Source: Phycisphaerales bacterium UBA1926
GTDB lineage: Bacteria > Planctomycetota > Phycisphaerae > Phycisphaerales > UBA1924
Reading direction: 5' to 3'
Length of the DNA stretch: 36,827 nucleotides
Assembly: GCA_002337215.1 (NCBI GenBank)
Contig: DDFO01000023.1
Span: 12,668-49,494 of the forward strand
Shown: positions 17,388 to 24,193 of the stretch, one piece after another
How the letters are laid out: the number at the start of each line of letters is the position of its first letter
Numbering within the stretch: the first letter of the stretch is position 1
Position numbers and translations under genes: made by a program
The notes under the pieces: generated by a model
The model's input: the letters and a program-made list of their open reading frames with translations, nothing else
The model's database searches: none
Told to the model about the DNA's origin: nothing

Positions 17388-17777
17388 TCAGCCAACCGCG
17401 GCGGGCGACTTCTTCGCGGTCGCCTTCGAGGCATCGACCGCGATCTCCACGAGCTGATCGAACAGCTTGGGGTCGTCGATCGCGATCTGGCTGAGCATCT
17501 TGCGATTGAGCTTGAGACCCGCGTGCTTCGCGCCGTTCATGAAAAGGCTGTAGCGGGTGCCCCGCATCTTGCACGCAGCGGTGATACGCGTGATCCACAG
17601 CTTCCGCATGTCACGCTTGCGGGCGCGACGGTCGCGGAAGGCGTAGACGCCGGCGCGGATAACAGCGTCCTGCGCACGGTACGGGCTCTTGTGGTTGGAC
17701 CCGAAGTAACCCCGGGCCTGCTTGAGAAGCTTCTTGCGTGCCTGATTCCGGGCGGCACCCTTGCGAACGCGTGGCAT
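17388..17777 (-). CDS. rplT: 50S ribosomal protein L20
   Basis: Predicted 129-residue L20, an early 23S rRNA-binding assembly protein. MPRVRKGAARNQARKKLLKQ, ARGYFGSNHKSPYRAQDAV, YAFRDRRARKRDMRKLWITR and MNGAKHAGLKLNRKMLSQIA are diagnostic. A short Ala/Lys tail makes it about ten residues longer than usual. AGGAGG lies just upstream of the ATG at 17777. It follows rpmI in the same direction, but a terminator-like hairpin sits in the 110-base gap, so part of its transcription may start independently or depend on readthrough. Confidence 0.97.
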   Translation of the reverse strand: MPRVRKGAARNQARKKLLKQARGYFGSNHKSPYRAQDAVIRAGVYAFRDRRARKRDMRKLWITRITAACKMRGTRYSLFMNGAKHAGLKLNRKMLSQIAIDDPKLFDQLVEIAVDASKATAKKSPAAVG

Positions 17778-17850
17778 GATTCAAACCTCCTGGCCCGGCG
17801 GAGCGCCCCGATTCACTCGGCACGGCTTCCAAACCCGACGGACACAACTC

Positions 17851-17879
17851 TAAAAATCAGCACAGGCAACCGCCTGCGC
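17851..17879 (-). terminator. Terminator-like hairpin between rpmI and rplT
   Basis: On the minus strand GCGCAGGC-GGTT-GCCTGTGC forms an 8-pair stem with one G-T pair and a four-base loop (17879-17860), then TGATTTTTA. It starts 8 bases after the rpmI stop and ends about 70 bases before rplT. It may partly terminate transcripts, act as an attenuator, or stabilise the rpmI message. The T run is slightly offset from the stem, so efficiency is uncertain. Confidence 0.6.
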
Positions 17880-17887
17880 GACGTGAC

Positions 17888-18184
17888 TTACTCGCTCGCG
17901 GCCGCGGCCTTTTCGGCCTTCATCGCCGCACGCTGCTCGGGCGAAGGGCTCACCCGACGCGCCGAGGCCGGCTGCGTGCGCCCACGAAGACGACGGAACA
18001 GCAGCTTCTCGGCCCGCTTGATCTCCGAGTTCCCGATGATGCTGTCCTCGCGCAGCTGACGCAGACGCTTCCCGCTCTTGTGCGAACGGAGGTGGCTGTG
18101 GAACGCCGAGCGGTGCTTGACCTTTCCAGACTTGGTCACCTTCACGCGCTTCAGGAATCCCTTGTGCGGCTTGTTCTTGGGCAT
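17888..18184 (-). CDS. rpmI: 50S ribosomal protein L35
   Basis: Predicted 98-residue L35. MPKNKPHKGFLKRVKVTKSG, KHRSAFHSHLRSHKSGKR and LREDSIIGNSEIKRAEKLL cover the normal 65-residue protein. Residues from about 70 on form an extra Ala/Glu/Arg-rich tail (PASARRVSPSPEQRAAMKAE), like the tail on L20 in this window. GTGAGG precedes the ATG at suitable spacing. The usual upstream neighbour infC is missing: the next gene is the pseudopilin-like membrane protein of the sigma locus, 179 bases away. Confidence 0.95.
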   Translation of the reverse strand: MPKNKPHKGFLKRVKVTKSGKVKHRSAFHSHLRSHKSGKRLRQLREDSIIGNSEIKRAEKLLFRRLRGRTQPASARRVSPSPEQRAAMKAEKAAAASE

Positions 18185-18363
18185 CTCGAAAACCTCACAG
18201 AGCGCCCCGGAATCGCCCGGGCCGCAAAATTGGAACCAACTCGTACACGCGATCGAGCCTAGTCGGCTCGGACACGCGGGACCGCAACAATAGGCACGCG
18301 CCCCCCACTACCGCAACACCCGGCCACGGATTCACGCGTCGAGATCCCACGACGATCCGAAGA

Positions 18364-19584
18364 TCACGGGCCCAGGAGCGTGTCGTTGGTGCCCTCGGGA
18401 AGCTCCGACCCCTCGATATACCCGTACTTTTTCCGATAATCCTGGATCGCCCGCTCGATCTGACGCGGGAGCCAGATGTTGTCGCCGTTGTCGAGCACCG
18501 GCGTCCCCCGCCACTCCAGGCTCCCGTCGAGCCGAAGGAGATGCTGCCCTTCGCCCCCATGATTGGGGCTTGAGGCCTCCGGGCTGATTCGACGGCCCGC
18601 CATCATCGCGAGCAGCATGGGCGACCGGTCCGCGAGCAGCACCGCGTCGCTCGCGAACGCATCCGTGCGCGCCCGTCCCTTGGGCATCAGCCGGTAGCTG
18701 TACGAGACCTCTTCGAGCGAAGACCAGTCCGCGGCATCGCGGTCCATCGTCCCCTGCGGTGCCGCCTCATTGCCGGGGCAGGCGAGTTCCCAGGGCTGGA
18801 CGTGCCGCGTGCGCACAAGCGTGAACAGGTTTGCCGACTGCGACGCGCCGGGTTCGCCCACATGCCGCCAATCGCCACCAAATCCTGCCGTCGCCATCGG
18901 GAGCGAGTCGTTGTTGTCGATCGCGTAGAGACCCATCCCAAGGCCAGCGGCCTGCAGGTTCGAGGTGCACACACGCCGGCGGCCGTCCTCTGTGAACGAG
19001 TTCATCACCGGCATCGTGAACGCGCTGACGAGCAGCAGCGCCGCCGCTGCCGCCAGCAGATCCGCGATCCGGAACGAACGCCGGCGGACAGGCCGCTCGA
19101 TCGGGATCGGCGCCGTGGCGGACGCGACCGCCTCGAGGACCGATTCGGTGCGCACGGTCCGTCCCGCGGCGATCCATCGTTCATTCTCTGGACCCAGCGT
19201 CGTGATCATGGAATGGGCCGCACCGTGCGCCCGGGCTCCACGGCGGACTCCCGAGGGCGTGCGCGCCGCGTCGTAACCCGCCATCACGAACGCTTCGAGC
19301 GCCTCGCCATCGGCCCGGCTCAGCGACTCGTCGCTCTCCCGTGCCGCCCGGACAGCGCCGACCACACGATCGGTCATCGATGCTCGCACAGACTCGTCGG
19401 TCGCGACCGGCGTATCCAACAGACCCAGCAGCCCCGCGACCCGTCTGGCACGCACACGCAGACTGGGATCGACCGACTCGGGATCGAACCCCGCGCCGAC
19501 CAGAGCATCGAGCGCCGCCTCGTCTTCGGGACTAAGCACGATCGGTGGCACATCATCGCCCTTGTTCCCGGAGTAACCCTTCAC
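18364..19584 (-). CDS. Putative anti-sigma membrane protein with pseudopilin-like outer domain
   Basis: Predicted 406-residue single-pass protein. Residues 1-170 are probably cytoplasmic, helical and charged, with no zinc-binding HxxxCxxC motif. Residues 173-196 are a membrane helix. Directly after it comes RRRVCTSNLQAAGLGMGLYA, then NNDSLP, the pattern seen just after the helix of planctomycete pseudopilins, and later SYSYRLMP and NHGGEGQHLLRLDGSLEW, matching the 'His..DG' end motif of DUF1559-type proteins. So the outer domain looks pilin-like while the N-terminus lacks a pilin leader. The GTG start at 19584 overlaps the sigma factor's TGA (GTGA) and has AGGAGG upstream, which argues for translational coupling and for a role in controlling that sigma factor. 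The anti-sigma role is inferred from position. Confidence 0.65.
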   Translation of the reverse strand: MKGYSGNKGDDVPPIVLSPEDEAALDALVGAGFDPESVDPSLRVRARRVAGLLGLLDTPVATDESVRASMTDRVVGAVRAARESDESLSRADGEALEAFVMAGYDAARTPSGVRRGARAHGAAHSMITTLGPENERWIAAGRTVRTESVLEAVASATAPIPIERPVRRRSFRIADLLAAAAALLLVSAFTMPVMNSFTEDGRRRVCTSNLQAAGLGMGLYAIDNNDSLPMATAGFGGDWRHVGEPGASQSANLFTLVRTRHVQPWELACPGNEAAPQGTMDRDAADWSSLEEVSYSYRLMPKGRARTDAFASDAVLLADRSPMLLAMMAGRRISPEASSPNHGGEGQHLLRLDGSLEWRGTPVLDNGDNIWLPRQIERAIQDYRKKYGYIEGSELPEGTNDTLLGP

Positions 19585-20243
19585 GCCTCGCCCTCCTTGA
19601 CAAGCGCCTTCCAGTTCCTGCCGAAGACCGCGACCGCCGAGTGGAGACGGGATTTCACCGTCCCCAGCGGGATCCTCAGATCGTCGGCGATCTGGGCGTA
19701 GCTGAGCCGCTGGAAATACGCCAGCAGCAACACCTCGCGGAGGGTCGGGCTCATGTTGTCCAAGGCTCGCTGCACCTGCGCGTCCCTTTCGTCGGTCGTC
19801 AACCGGGTATCGGGGTCTGGTGAATCGATCTCGATGAGGTCCACAAACGACACGCCCCCATCGCCATTTCGACCCCCGACCGGGGCCGAGAGCTCGGCCA
19901 TCCGTCGGCGTTTCTTCTTACGCAACAGGTCCCTGGCTTTGTTCGCCGCGATCGTGAAGAACCATGGACGAAATTTGCGCGACCCGTCAAAGGTCGCCCC
20001 GGAGACGTGAATCTGCAGGAACGACTCCTGGAATACGTCCTCGGCGCCCTGACGATCACCGATCATCCGGAACAGAAACCGCATCAGATCATCGTGATAC
20101 CGGTCGATCAGCGTCCGGAAAGCCCCCTCGTCGCCCTTGTCACGGAACCTCAGGAAGAGCGTCTCGTCGGTCTCGCGAGATTCGGCGAAGGCGGAGGCCG
20201 CGCGCGTCCGGGAATCGTCCTGATTGCGTTCGGCAGCGGCCAT
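19581..20243 (-). CDS. ECF-family RNA polymerase sigma factor
   Basis: Predicted 220-residue sigma factor with only regions 2 and 4. Region 2 spans about 40-108 (AFRTLIDRYHDDLMRFLFRM, AEDVFQESFLQIH, FRPWFFTIAANKARDLLR) and contacts the -10 element and core enzyme. Region 4 spans about 155-207 (MSPTLREVLLLAYFQRLSYA, IPLGTVKSRLH) and holds the -35 helix-turn-helix. The linker carries a Gly/Asp-rich insert. The ATG at 20243 has only a weak ribosome-binding site. The gene overlaps the next gene by four bases and is divergent from a second ECF locus, sharing a 191-base control region. Target genes are unknown. Confidence 0.93.
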   Translation of the reverse strand: MAAAERNQDDSRTRAASAFAESRETDETLFLRFRDKGDEGAFRTLIDRYHDDLMRFLFRMIGDRQGAEDVFQESFLQIHVSGATFDGSRKFRPWFFTIAANKARDLLRKKKRRRMAELSAPVGGRNGDGGVSFVDLIEIDSPDPDTRLTTDERDAQVQRALDNMSPTLREVLLLAYFQRLSYAQIADDLRIPLGTVKSRLHSAVAVFGRNWKALVKEGEA

Positions 20244-20288
20244 TCTCGGGTACTGTACGAAATTCGGGCCCCGCGGGATCGGTCCGCA

Positions 20289-20315
20289 GGAACACAGATT
20301 CCCGCCGAAGTCGTG
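20289..20315 (+). promoter_or_regulatory. Candidate ECF-type promoter in the shared sigma-sigma gap
   Basis: GGAACA (20289-20294) and GTCGTG (20310-20315) resemble the GGAAC...GTC pattern of many ECF promoters, with 16 bases between the GGAAC core and the GTC. It points toward the plus-strand ECF locus, 120 bases before the chosen ATG, and could be an autoregulatory promoter. The match is short and unproven. Confidence 0.25.
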
Positions 20316-20434
20316 CGAGGAACTCGCAATCAGACCACTCGAAGGGCGTTATGCCGACAGAGCACCGGAAAAACGCCCCGAACTCACCCGCCGGGGATCG
20401 CCCGCGTGGGGGAGGGGCCCGGGAGGGGCAATCC

Positions 20435-21106
20435 ATGCGGCATGAGGCCGCCGAGCAGTCAGCACGCCCCGCCCACGACCCCGACGCGGTCCGCGCGGGT
20501 GATCCGGACCCCGCAGAGACGGCCCGGCTTGTCGCCGACGCCGCGGATGGGGACGAACGCGCCTGGGAGATCCTTGTGAGCCGATACGGCCGCCGAATCT
20601 ACGCCCTCGCCAAGAGTCGGCTGCACGACGCGGATGCGGCCGAGGAGATCACGCAGTCGGTCTTCGTGACGCTCGCCCAGAAACTCAGAGGCGGGGCCGA
20701 ATCGGCGTACACCGAATCCGGGAAGTTCGAGCCCTGGATTTTCCGGATCGCGATGAACCGCGTCCGCGATGAGGGGCGCAAGCGGCAGCGCCGGCGCGGG
20801 ACGCTGCGAATCGAGCCCGGGATCGACATCGGTGCTGCCCCGCGAGACAACCACACCGACCACGAAGAGACACACGGCCAACTCGATGCGATGCGGGAGG
20901 CGATCCAGACACTCGACGAACGCGATCGCGAGATCATCGAACTGCGTCACCACGGCTCCCTTTCGTTCGCGCAGATCGCGGACTTGCTGAGCGAGCCGAT
21001 CGGAACCTGCCTCGCGCGGCACCACCGTGCGATCAAGAAACTCCGCGAGCGGATTGAAGCCGCGGGGATCGGCGCCGAGCCGACCGGGGGAACACACCAT
21101 GCCTGA
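20435..21106 (+). CDS. ECF-family RNA polymerase sigma factor (second locus)
   Basis: Predicted 223-residue ECF sigma factor. Region 2 spans about 42-115 (AWEILVSRYGRRIYALAKSR, AAEEITQSVFVTLAQKL, FEPWIFRIAMNRVRDEGRKR) and region 4 about 152-205 (LDERDREIIELRHHGSLSFA, IADLLSEPIGTCLARHHRAI). In the recognition helix TCLARHHRAIKKL replaces the common 'GTVKSRLHRA', so promoter choice may differ from that of the neighbouring sigma. Start at 20435 is chosen for GGGAGGGG at good spacing; an ATG at 20351 with GAAGGG upstream is possible and would add 28 polar residues. The end overlaps the next gene by 8 bases, marking the start of a tightly coupled three-gene unit. Confidence 0.9.
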   Translation: MRHEAAEQSARPAHDPDAVRAGDPDPAETARLVADAADGDERAWEILVSRYGRRIYALAKSRLHDADAAEEITQSVFVTLAQKLRGGAESAYTESGKFEPWIFRIAMNRVRDEGRKRQRRRGTLRIEPGIDIGAAPRDNHTDHEETHGQLDAMREAIQTLDERDREIIELRHHGSLSFAQIADLLSEPIGTCLARHHRAIKKLRERIEAAGIGAEPTGGTHHA

Positions 21107-21593
21107 GCACGTCAACAAGACCCACACGCCGGATCCCGCGTTCGATGACACGGTCGCGTTGGTCGACCGGGTCGCCGAGGCGGATCGAGGAGAACCCGAC
21201 ACCGGGTTCGAGGCACGCCTGATCGCATCGGCCAGGCCCGGGGTCGCCGGGAAGATCGGTGCCGGCGCGCACGGCTGGGGGCCGCTCGCACGCTCGTGGT
21301 GGATGCTGCCTGTTGCAGCCGCGCTCGCGTTCGGCGTGTTCTGGATTCGGACAGAGACAACGCCCGCTCCCGGAACCGATCCGTCGCTGAACCGAGTCGC
21401 GGCAACGATGACGCTCGCGTCGGTCGAAGCGGACCTTGATGATTTCCTGTTTGTCGACGAGTTGACTGACGCCCAGTCGGTGTTCGCCTCCGACAGCGAC
21501 GCGGACGGCTCGTACGACGAACTCGCCTTGCCGAGCGAGACCGCGGACGCCCTGCTGTTCGATCTGCTTGCCGCGTACGGAGAATCGCTGTGA
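21099..21593 (+). CDS. Single-pass membrane protein, probable anti-sigma factor
   Basis: Predicted 164-residue protein. Residues 1-66 are polar and probably cytoplasmic, 67-84 form one membrane helix (WWMLPVAAALAFGVFWI), and 85-164 are acidic and extracytoplasmic (VEADLDDFLFVDELTDAQSV, PSETADALLFDLLAAYGESL). It overlaps the sigma gene by 8 bases (ATGCCTGA) and the next gene by 4, so the three should be made together. Small single-pass proteins encoded directly after an ECF sigma are often anti-sigma factors; there is no recognisable zinc motif, so this is inference from size, topology and position. Confidence 0.65.
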   Translation: MPEHVNKTHTPDPAFDDTVALVDRVAEADRGEPDTGFEARLIASARPGVAGKIGAGAHGWGPLARSWWMLPVAAALAFGVFWIRTETTPAPGTDPSLNRVAATMTLASVEADLDDFLFVDELTDAQSVFASDSDADGSYDELALPSETADALLFDLLAAYGESL

Positions 21594-22651
21594 CACACCG
21601 ACGAACACGCAACAACTGCCTCGCGAGCGCACTGACGATCACCTCAGCGATGCTGGTTCTCGGATTTGGATCCGCCACCGTCTTCGCTCAAGATGAGAGC
21701 GCGTCGGAACCGGCCTCCGAACCATCGACAGAACGCGCCACAGCACCACGCGACGAATTCGTGAACCGGCTCCGGCTGCGCCTCGAGCAACTCGACGCGA
21801 TGCGGGCGCACATGGCGTCCGCAGTCGAAAGGCTCGAGAGCGGCACGGAACCCGACGAGCTCTTTTCGCCCGAGGAACGCCGATGGCTCGGGCGTGCGCT
21901 CCGAGGACCCGGGGGCGACACGGATGACTGGGGCGGCTGGTTCGACCACCCGGCGATGGGGCCCGAGGGGCGGAGGCCGGGTCTCGGGGATCGGCCGGAT
22001 TCGCGGGCGAGAGAACACGCCGGACAATCGAGGAATCTGCGACCTGACGGACGGGACGGACCGGATGGCGTGGGCCGGGAACCCGGCCGGGAACGCCCGC
22101 CGCCGCTCACCGACGATCAACTCGGGCAGATCCGGGAGATCATCGACGAACACATCCCGACGCTCTCGGAGCGGTTGGAAGCCGTCGAAGACAAGGATCC
22201 GGAAGCCGCCCAGCGGTTCCTTTCCCGCATCGCGCCCCGATTCCGCGATATTCTCGACCTGCGCGAGCGGGCACCGGAACTCGTGGAGGTGCGGATCGAC
22301 GAACTCCGGACCGGCATGGCGATCGTCGCCGCAGCCCGTGATCTTCGCAGACTGCACGGCGAAGACCCCGAGAGCGACGAGGTCGCGAGCAGGAAACGCG
22401 AAATCCATCAGCTGCTCGCGCGGCAATTCGACCTGCGGCAGCAGCTCGAACGCGACCGAATCGGGCGGCAACTCGAGGACCTTACCGCTGCACGCGAAAG
22501 GCTCGACGAGCAGGCACGCGACCGTGACCGATTGATCGAAGGCCATCTGAGCCGAGTGCTCTCACGGACGCTTGACGGCTCACGCGGAGATGGAGAAAGC
22601 GAACAACGCAGGCGTCGGAACCGGGACAAGCCGGACGAACGCGACGACTGA
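21590..22651 (+). CDS. Exported helical protein of the ECF locus, possible sensor
   Basis: Predicted 353-residue exported protein. A signal peptide ends near FAQ (about 1-33). Residues 50-90 are a charged helix (FVNRLRLRLEQLDAMRAHM), 105-170 are a disordered Gly/Pro/Arg/Asp-rich stretch, and 173-335 are long amphipathic helices (QIREIIDEHIPTLSERLEAV, KREIHQLLARQFDLRQQLE) likely to form a coiled coil; the tail is strongly basic and acidic by turns. It recalls periplasmic CpxP/CnrX-like helical hairpins only in outline; I see no metal-binding His/Met cluster. The start is GTG at 21590, overlapping the preceding TGA, with GGAG upstream. A role as a periplasmic modulator of the preceding membrane protein is inferred from gene order. 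Confidence 0.7.
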   Translation: MTHRRTRNNCLASALTITSAMLVLGFGSATVFAQDESASEPASEPSTERATAPRDEFVNRLRLRLEQLDAMRAHMASAVERLESGTEPDELFSPEERRWLGRALRGPGGDTDDWGGWFDHPAMGPEGRRPGLGDRPDSRAREHAGQSRNLRPDGRDGPDGVGREPGRERPPPLTDDQLGQIREIIDEHIPTLSERLEAVEDKDPEAAQRFLSRIAPRFRDILDLRERAPELVEVRIDELRTGMAIVAAARDLRRLHGEDPESDEVASRKREIHQLLARQFDLRQQLERDRIGRQLEDLTAARERLDEQARDRDRLIEGHLSRVLSRTLDGSRGDGESEQRRRRNRDKPDERDD

Positions 22652-22717
22652 TGGCGCGATGACGACTGGTGCGACACGTCTGGCGTGCGCGGGAGTTCTG
22701 TGGCCGAGTCTTGTCGA

Positions 22718-23140
22718 TCAGGTCGCGATCGAGCCGGCGGGGATCTCATCGCTCATCGGCGTGAGCAGGACGACGCTCCGATCGCCCCCAGAGCCGTCCT
22801 TGGGCGCATCGCTGGCGGCGAGAAGCATCCCGCGTGATTCTTCGCCCCGGATCTTCCGCGGCGCGAGGTTCGCCACGATGATGATCCGCTTGCCAACCAG
22901 CGCGTCGGGCTCGTAGTGACCCTTGATCCCGGCACAGATCTGGCGCGGCGTGCCAGAGCCGTCGTCGAGTTGCAGCTTGAGCAGGCGGTCCGCGTTGGGG
23001 TGAAGCTCCGCCTCGGTGATCACAGCGACGCGGAGGTCAACTTTCGCGAACTCATCGAACGAGATCTCGGGCTTGAAGAAGCTCTCGGTCTGGGCCGGGG
23101 CGTCGGTCGTGTTCTCGTTCTGGCTCGTGGTCTCGCTCAT
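22718..23140 (-). CDS. Stand-alone MetG C-terminal tRNA-binding domain protein
   Basis: Predicted 140-residue protein. After a polar, disordered first 23 residues it is one EMAP-II/CsaA-type OB fold: ISFDEFAKVDLRVAVITEAE, HPNADRLLKLQLDDG, RQICAGIKGHYEPDALVGKR and VANLAPRKIRGEESRGMLLA. This is the domain fused to the end of many methionyl-tRNA synthetases, where it aids dimerisation and tRNA binding; here it is free, as in organisms with a separate beta subunit. CsaA chaperone-like use is a less likely alternative because KIRGEESRGML is MetG-like. A GGAG lies before the ATG. It follows the eight-gene envelope operon by 57 bases without a visible terminator. Confidence 0.9.
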   Translation of the reverse strand: MSETTSQNENTTDAPAQTESFFKPEISFDEFAKVDLRVAVITEAELHPNADRLLKLQLDDGSGTPRQICAGIKGHYEPDALVGKRIIIVANLAPRKIRGEESRGMLLAASDAPKDGSGGDRSVVLLTPMSDEIPAGSIAT

Positions 23141-23197
23141 CGCAACACTCCGCGTGGTTCGGGTTTCAACAGTCCACGCGATGCTAGGACCGCTCGA

Positions 23198-24193
23198 TCA
23201 GCCATCTCCCGGGGTGCCTCCGGATGTGCTGTCCGCCGGGCCCGCTCGCTCGTCCTCGATCTCCACCGAGTTGCCCCCCACCCACCGCCCACCGCGGAAG
23301 AGGTTGAGGTCCGGATCGAAACCGACGGCGTCCGCCACCGCGGCGGGGTCCGGGTCTCTCAACGGCTCGGCCAGGTCGGCCGCGAGCTGCGCCCCCCACG
23401 ATCGCTGCACCCCGCTCAGCACCCGAGACTCGAACCGCAGCGTCGCGAGCAGTCCACGGTCGTCGAGTTCCCATCCCGGGTTTCCCCGGCAGGTGAAGCA
23501 CCGCACCCGCGGCCCGCGCAGCCCCCCCTCGGGTGTACGCACAACCCGGTCGTTCTTGCATTCGGGGCAGGGCCAGCGGTCCGCCTGCTTGTCGAGTTCT
23601 GTCAACACATCGCCCGGACCGGTACCCGTCAGCAGCCCCGCGTACCAATCGAAGACCTCCCGGACCCGCTCGTCCCGCAGGGCCTCCCGCGCGCGCAGCC
23701 CACGCCCGGCGCGGAGCAGGCCCAGCGTCTCCGCGGCCCGGAACGCCGCCTCATCGCTCACCACGCGCTCGACAGTTCGGCTCCAATCGGGCTCGGCGTA
23801 CCGCGGCTCGATCAGCCGCACGATCGACCACAGCCATCGCCGGTCGCGTTCGAACCGCGTCGTGTCCGCGAGCGCGATGCACGCGCTCGCCTGGGTTCCC
23901 GCGTCGGTGCCCGCGAGCCGGGTCTGTTCGTACGCGATCGTGAACAAGCGTCGCGCCAGCCGCGTATCCGTATCGGTGCGCGCGGTTGCAAGAACTTCCT
24001 CGCCCAGTTCGAGATAGCCGATCGGATCGCCGGGAGTGAGGGCCTCGAGCCGATCCGTATACGCTCGCTCGGCGACGCCGTCTCCGCCGTCATCGGGGGT
24101 ATCGGGGCGGGACGTCTGCGCGGATGCACCGCGAACCGCGAGCATCGCGAGGATGAGCAAGAGAAGAGTCTGTGCCTGATTCCGTGCGTTCAT
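23198..24193 (-). CDS. Exported zinc-ribbon protein of the ExbBD-VWA operon
   Basis: Predicted 331-residue protein with a signal peptide (about 1-26, ending ASAQ). Residues 45-200 are helical and may form TPR-like repeats. Two CxxC pairs, C209-PE-C212 and C232-FT-C235 (WPCPECKNDRVVRT, RVRCFTCRGNPGW), build a zinc ribbon or rubredoxin-like knuckle, which is unusual in an exported protein because such thiols can oxidise. The rest (245-331) is acidic, with no known domain. The ATG at 24193 shares a base with the stop of the preceding gene (TGATG). It is the last of eight coupled genes, so it likely serves the same machine; its biochemical job is unknown. Confidence 0.72.
   Translation of the reverse strand: MNARNQAQTLLLLILAMLAVRGASAQTSRPDTPDDGGDGVAERAYTDRLEALTPGDPIGYLELGEEVLATARTDTDTRLARRLFTIAYEQTRLAGTDAGTQASACIALADTTRFERDRRWLWSIVRLIEPRYAEPDWSRTVERVVSDEAAFRAAETLGLLRAGRGLRAREALRDERVREVFDWYAGLLTGTGPGDVLTELDKQADRWPCPECKNDRVVRTPEGGLRGPRVRCFTCRGNPGWELDDRGLLATLRFESRVLSGVQRSWGAQLAADLAEPLRDPDPAAVADAVGFDPDLNLFRGGRWVGGNSVEIEDERAGPADSTSGGTPGDG

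Noticed and set aside
20459..21598. 379-residue minus-strand frame opposite the second sigma locus
   Set aside because: The plus strand has three coupled genes with sigma region 2 and 4 motifs; the minus frame is featureless.
21590..22651. Calling the exported helical protein a true CnrX/CpxP homolog
   Set aside because: Only topology and gene order agree; no LTxxQ motif or His/Met metal cluster is visible.
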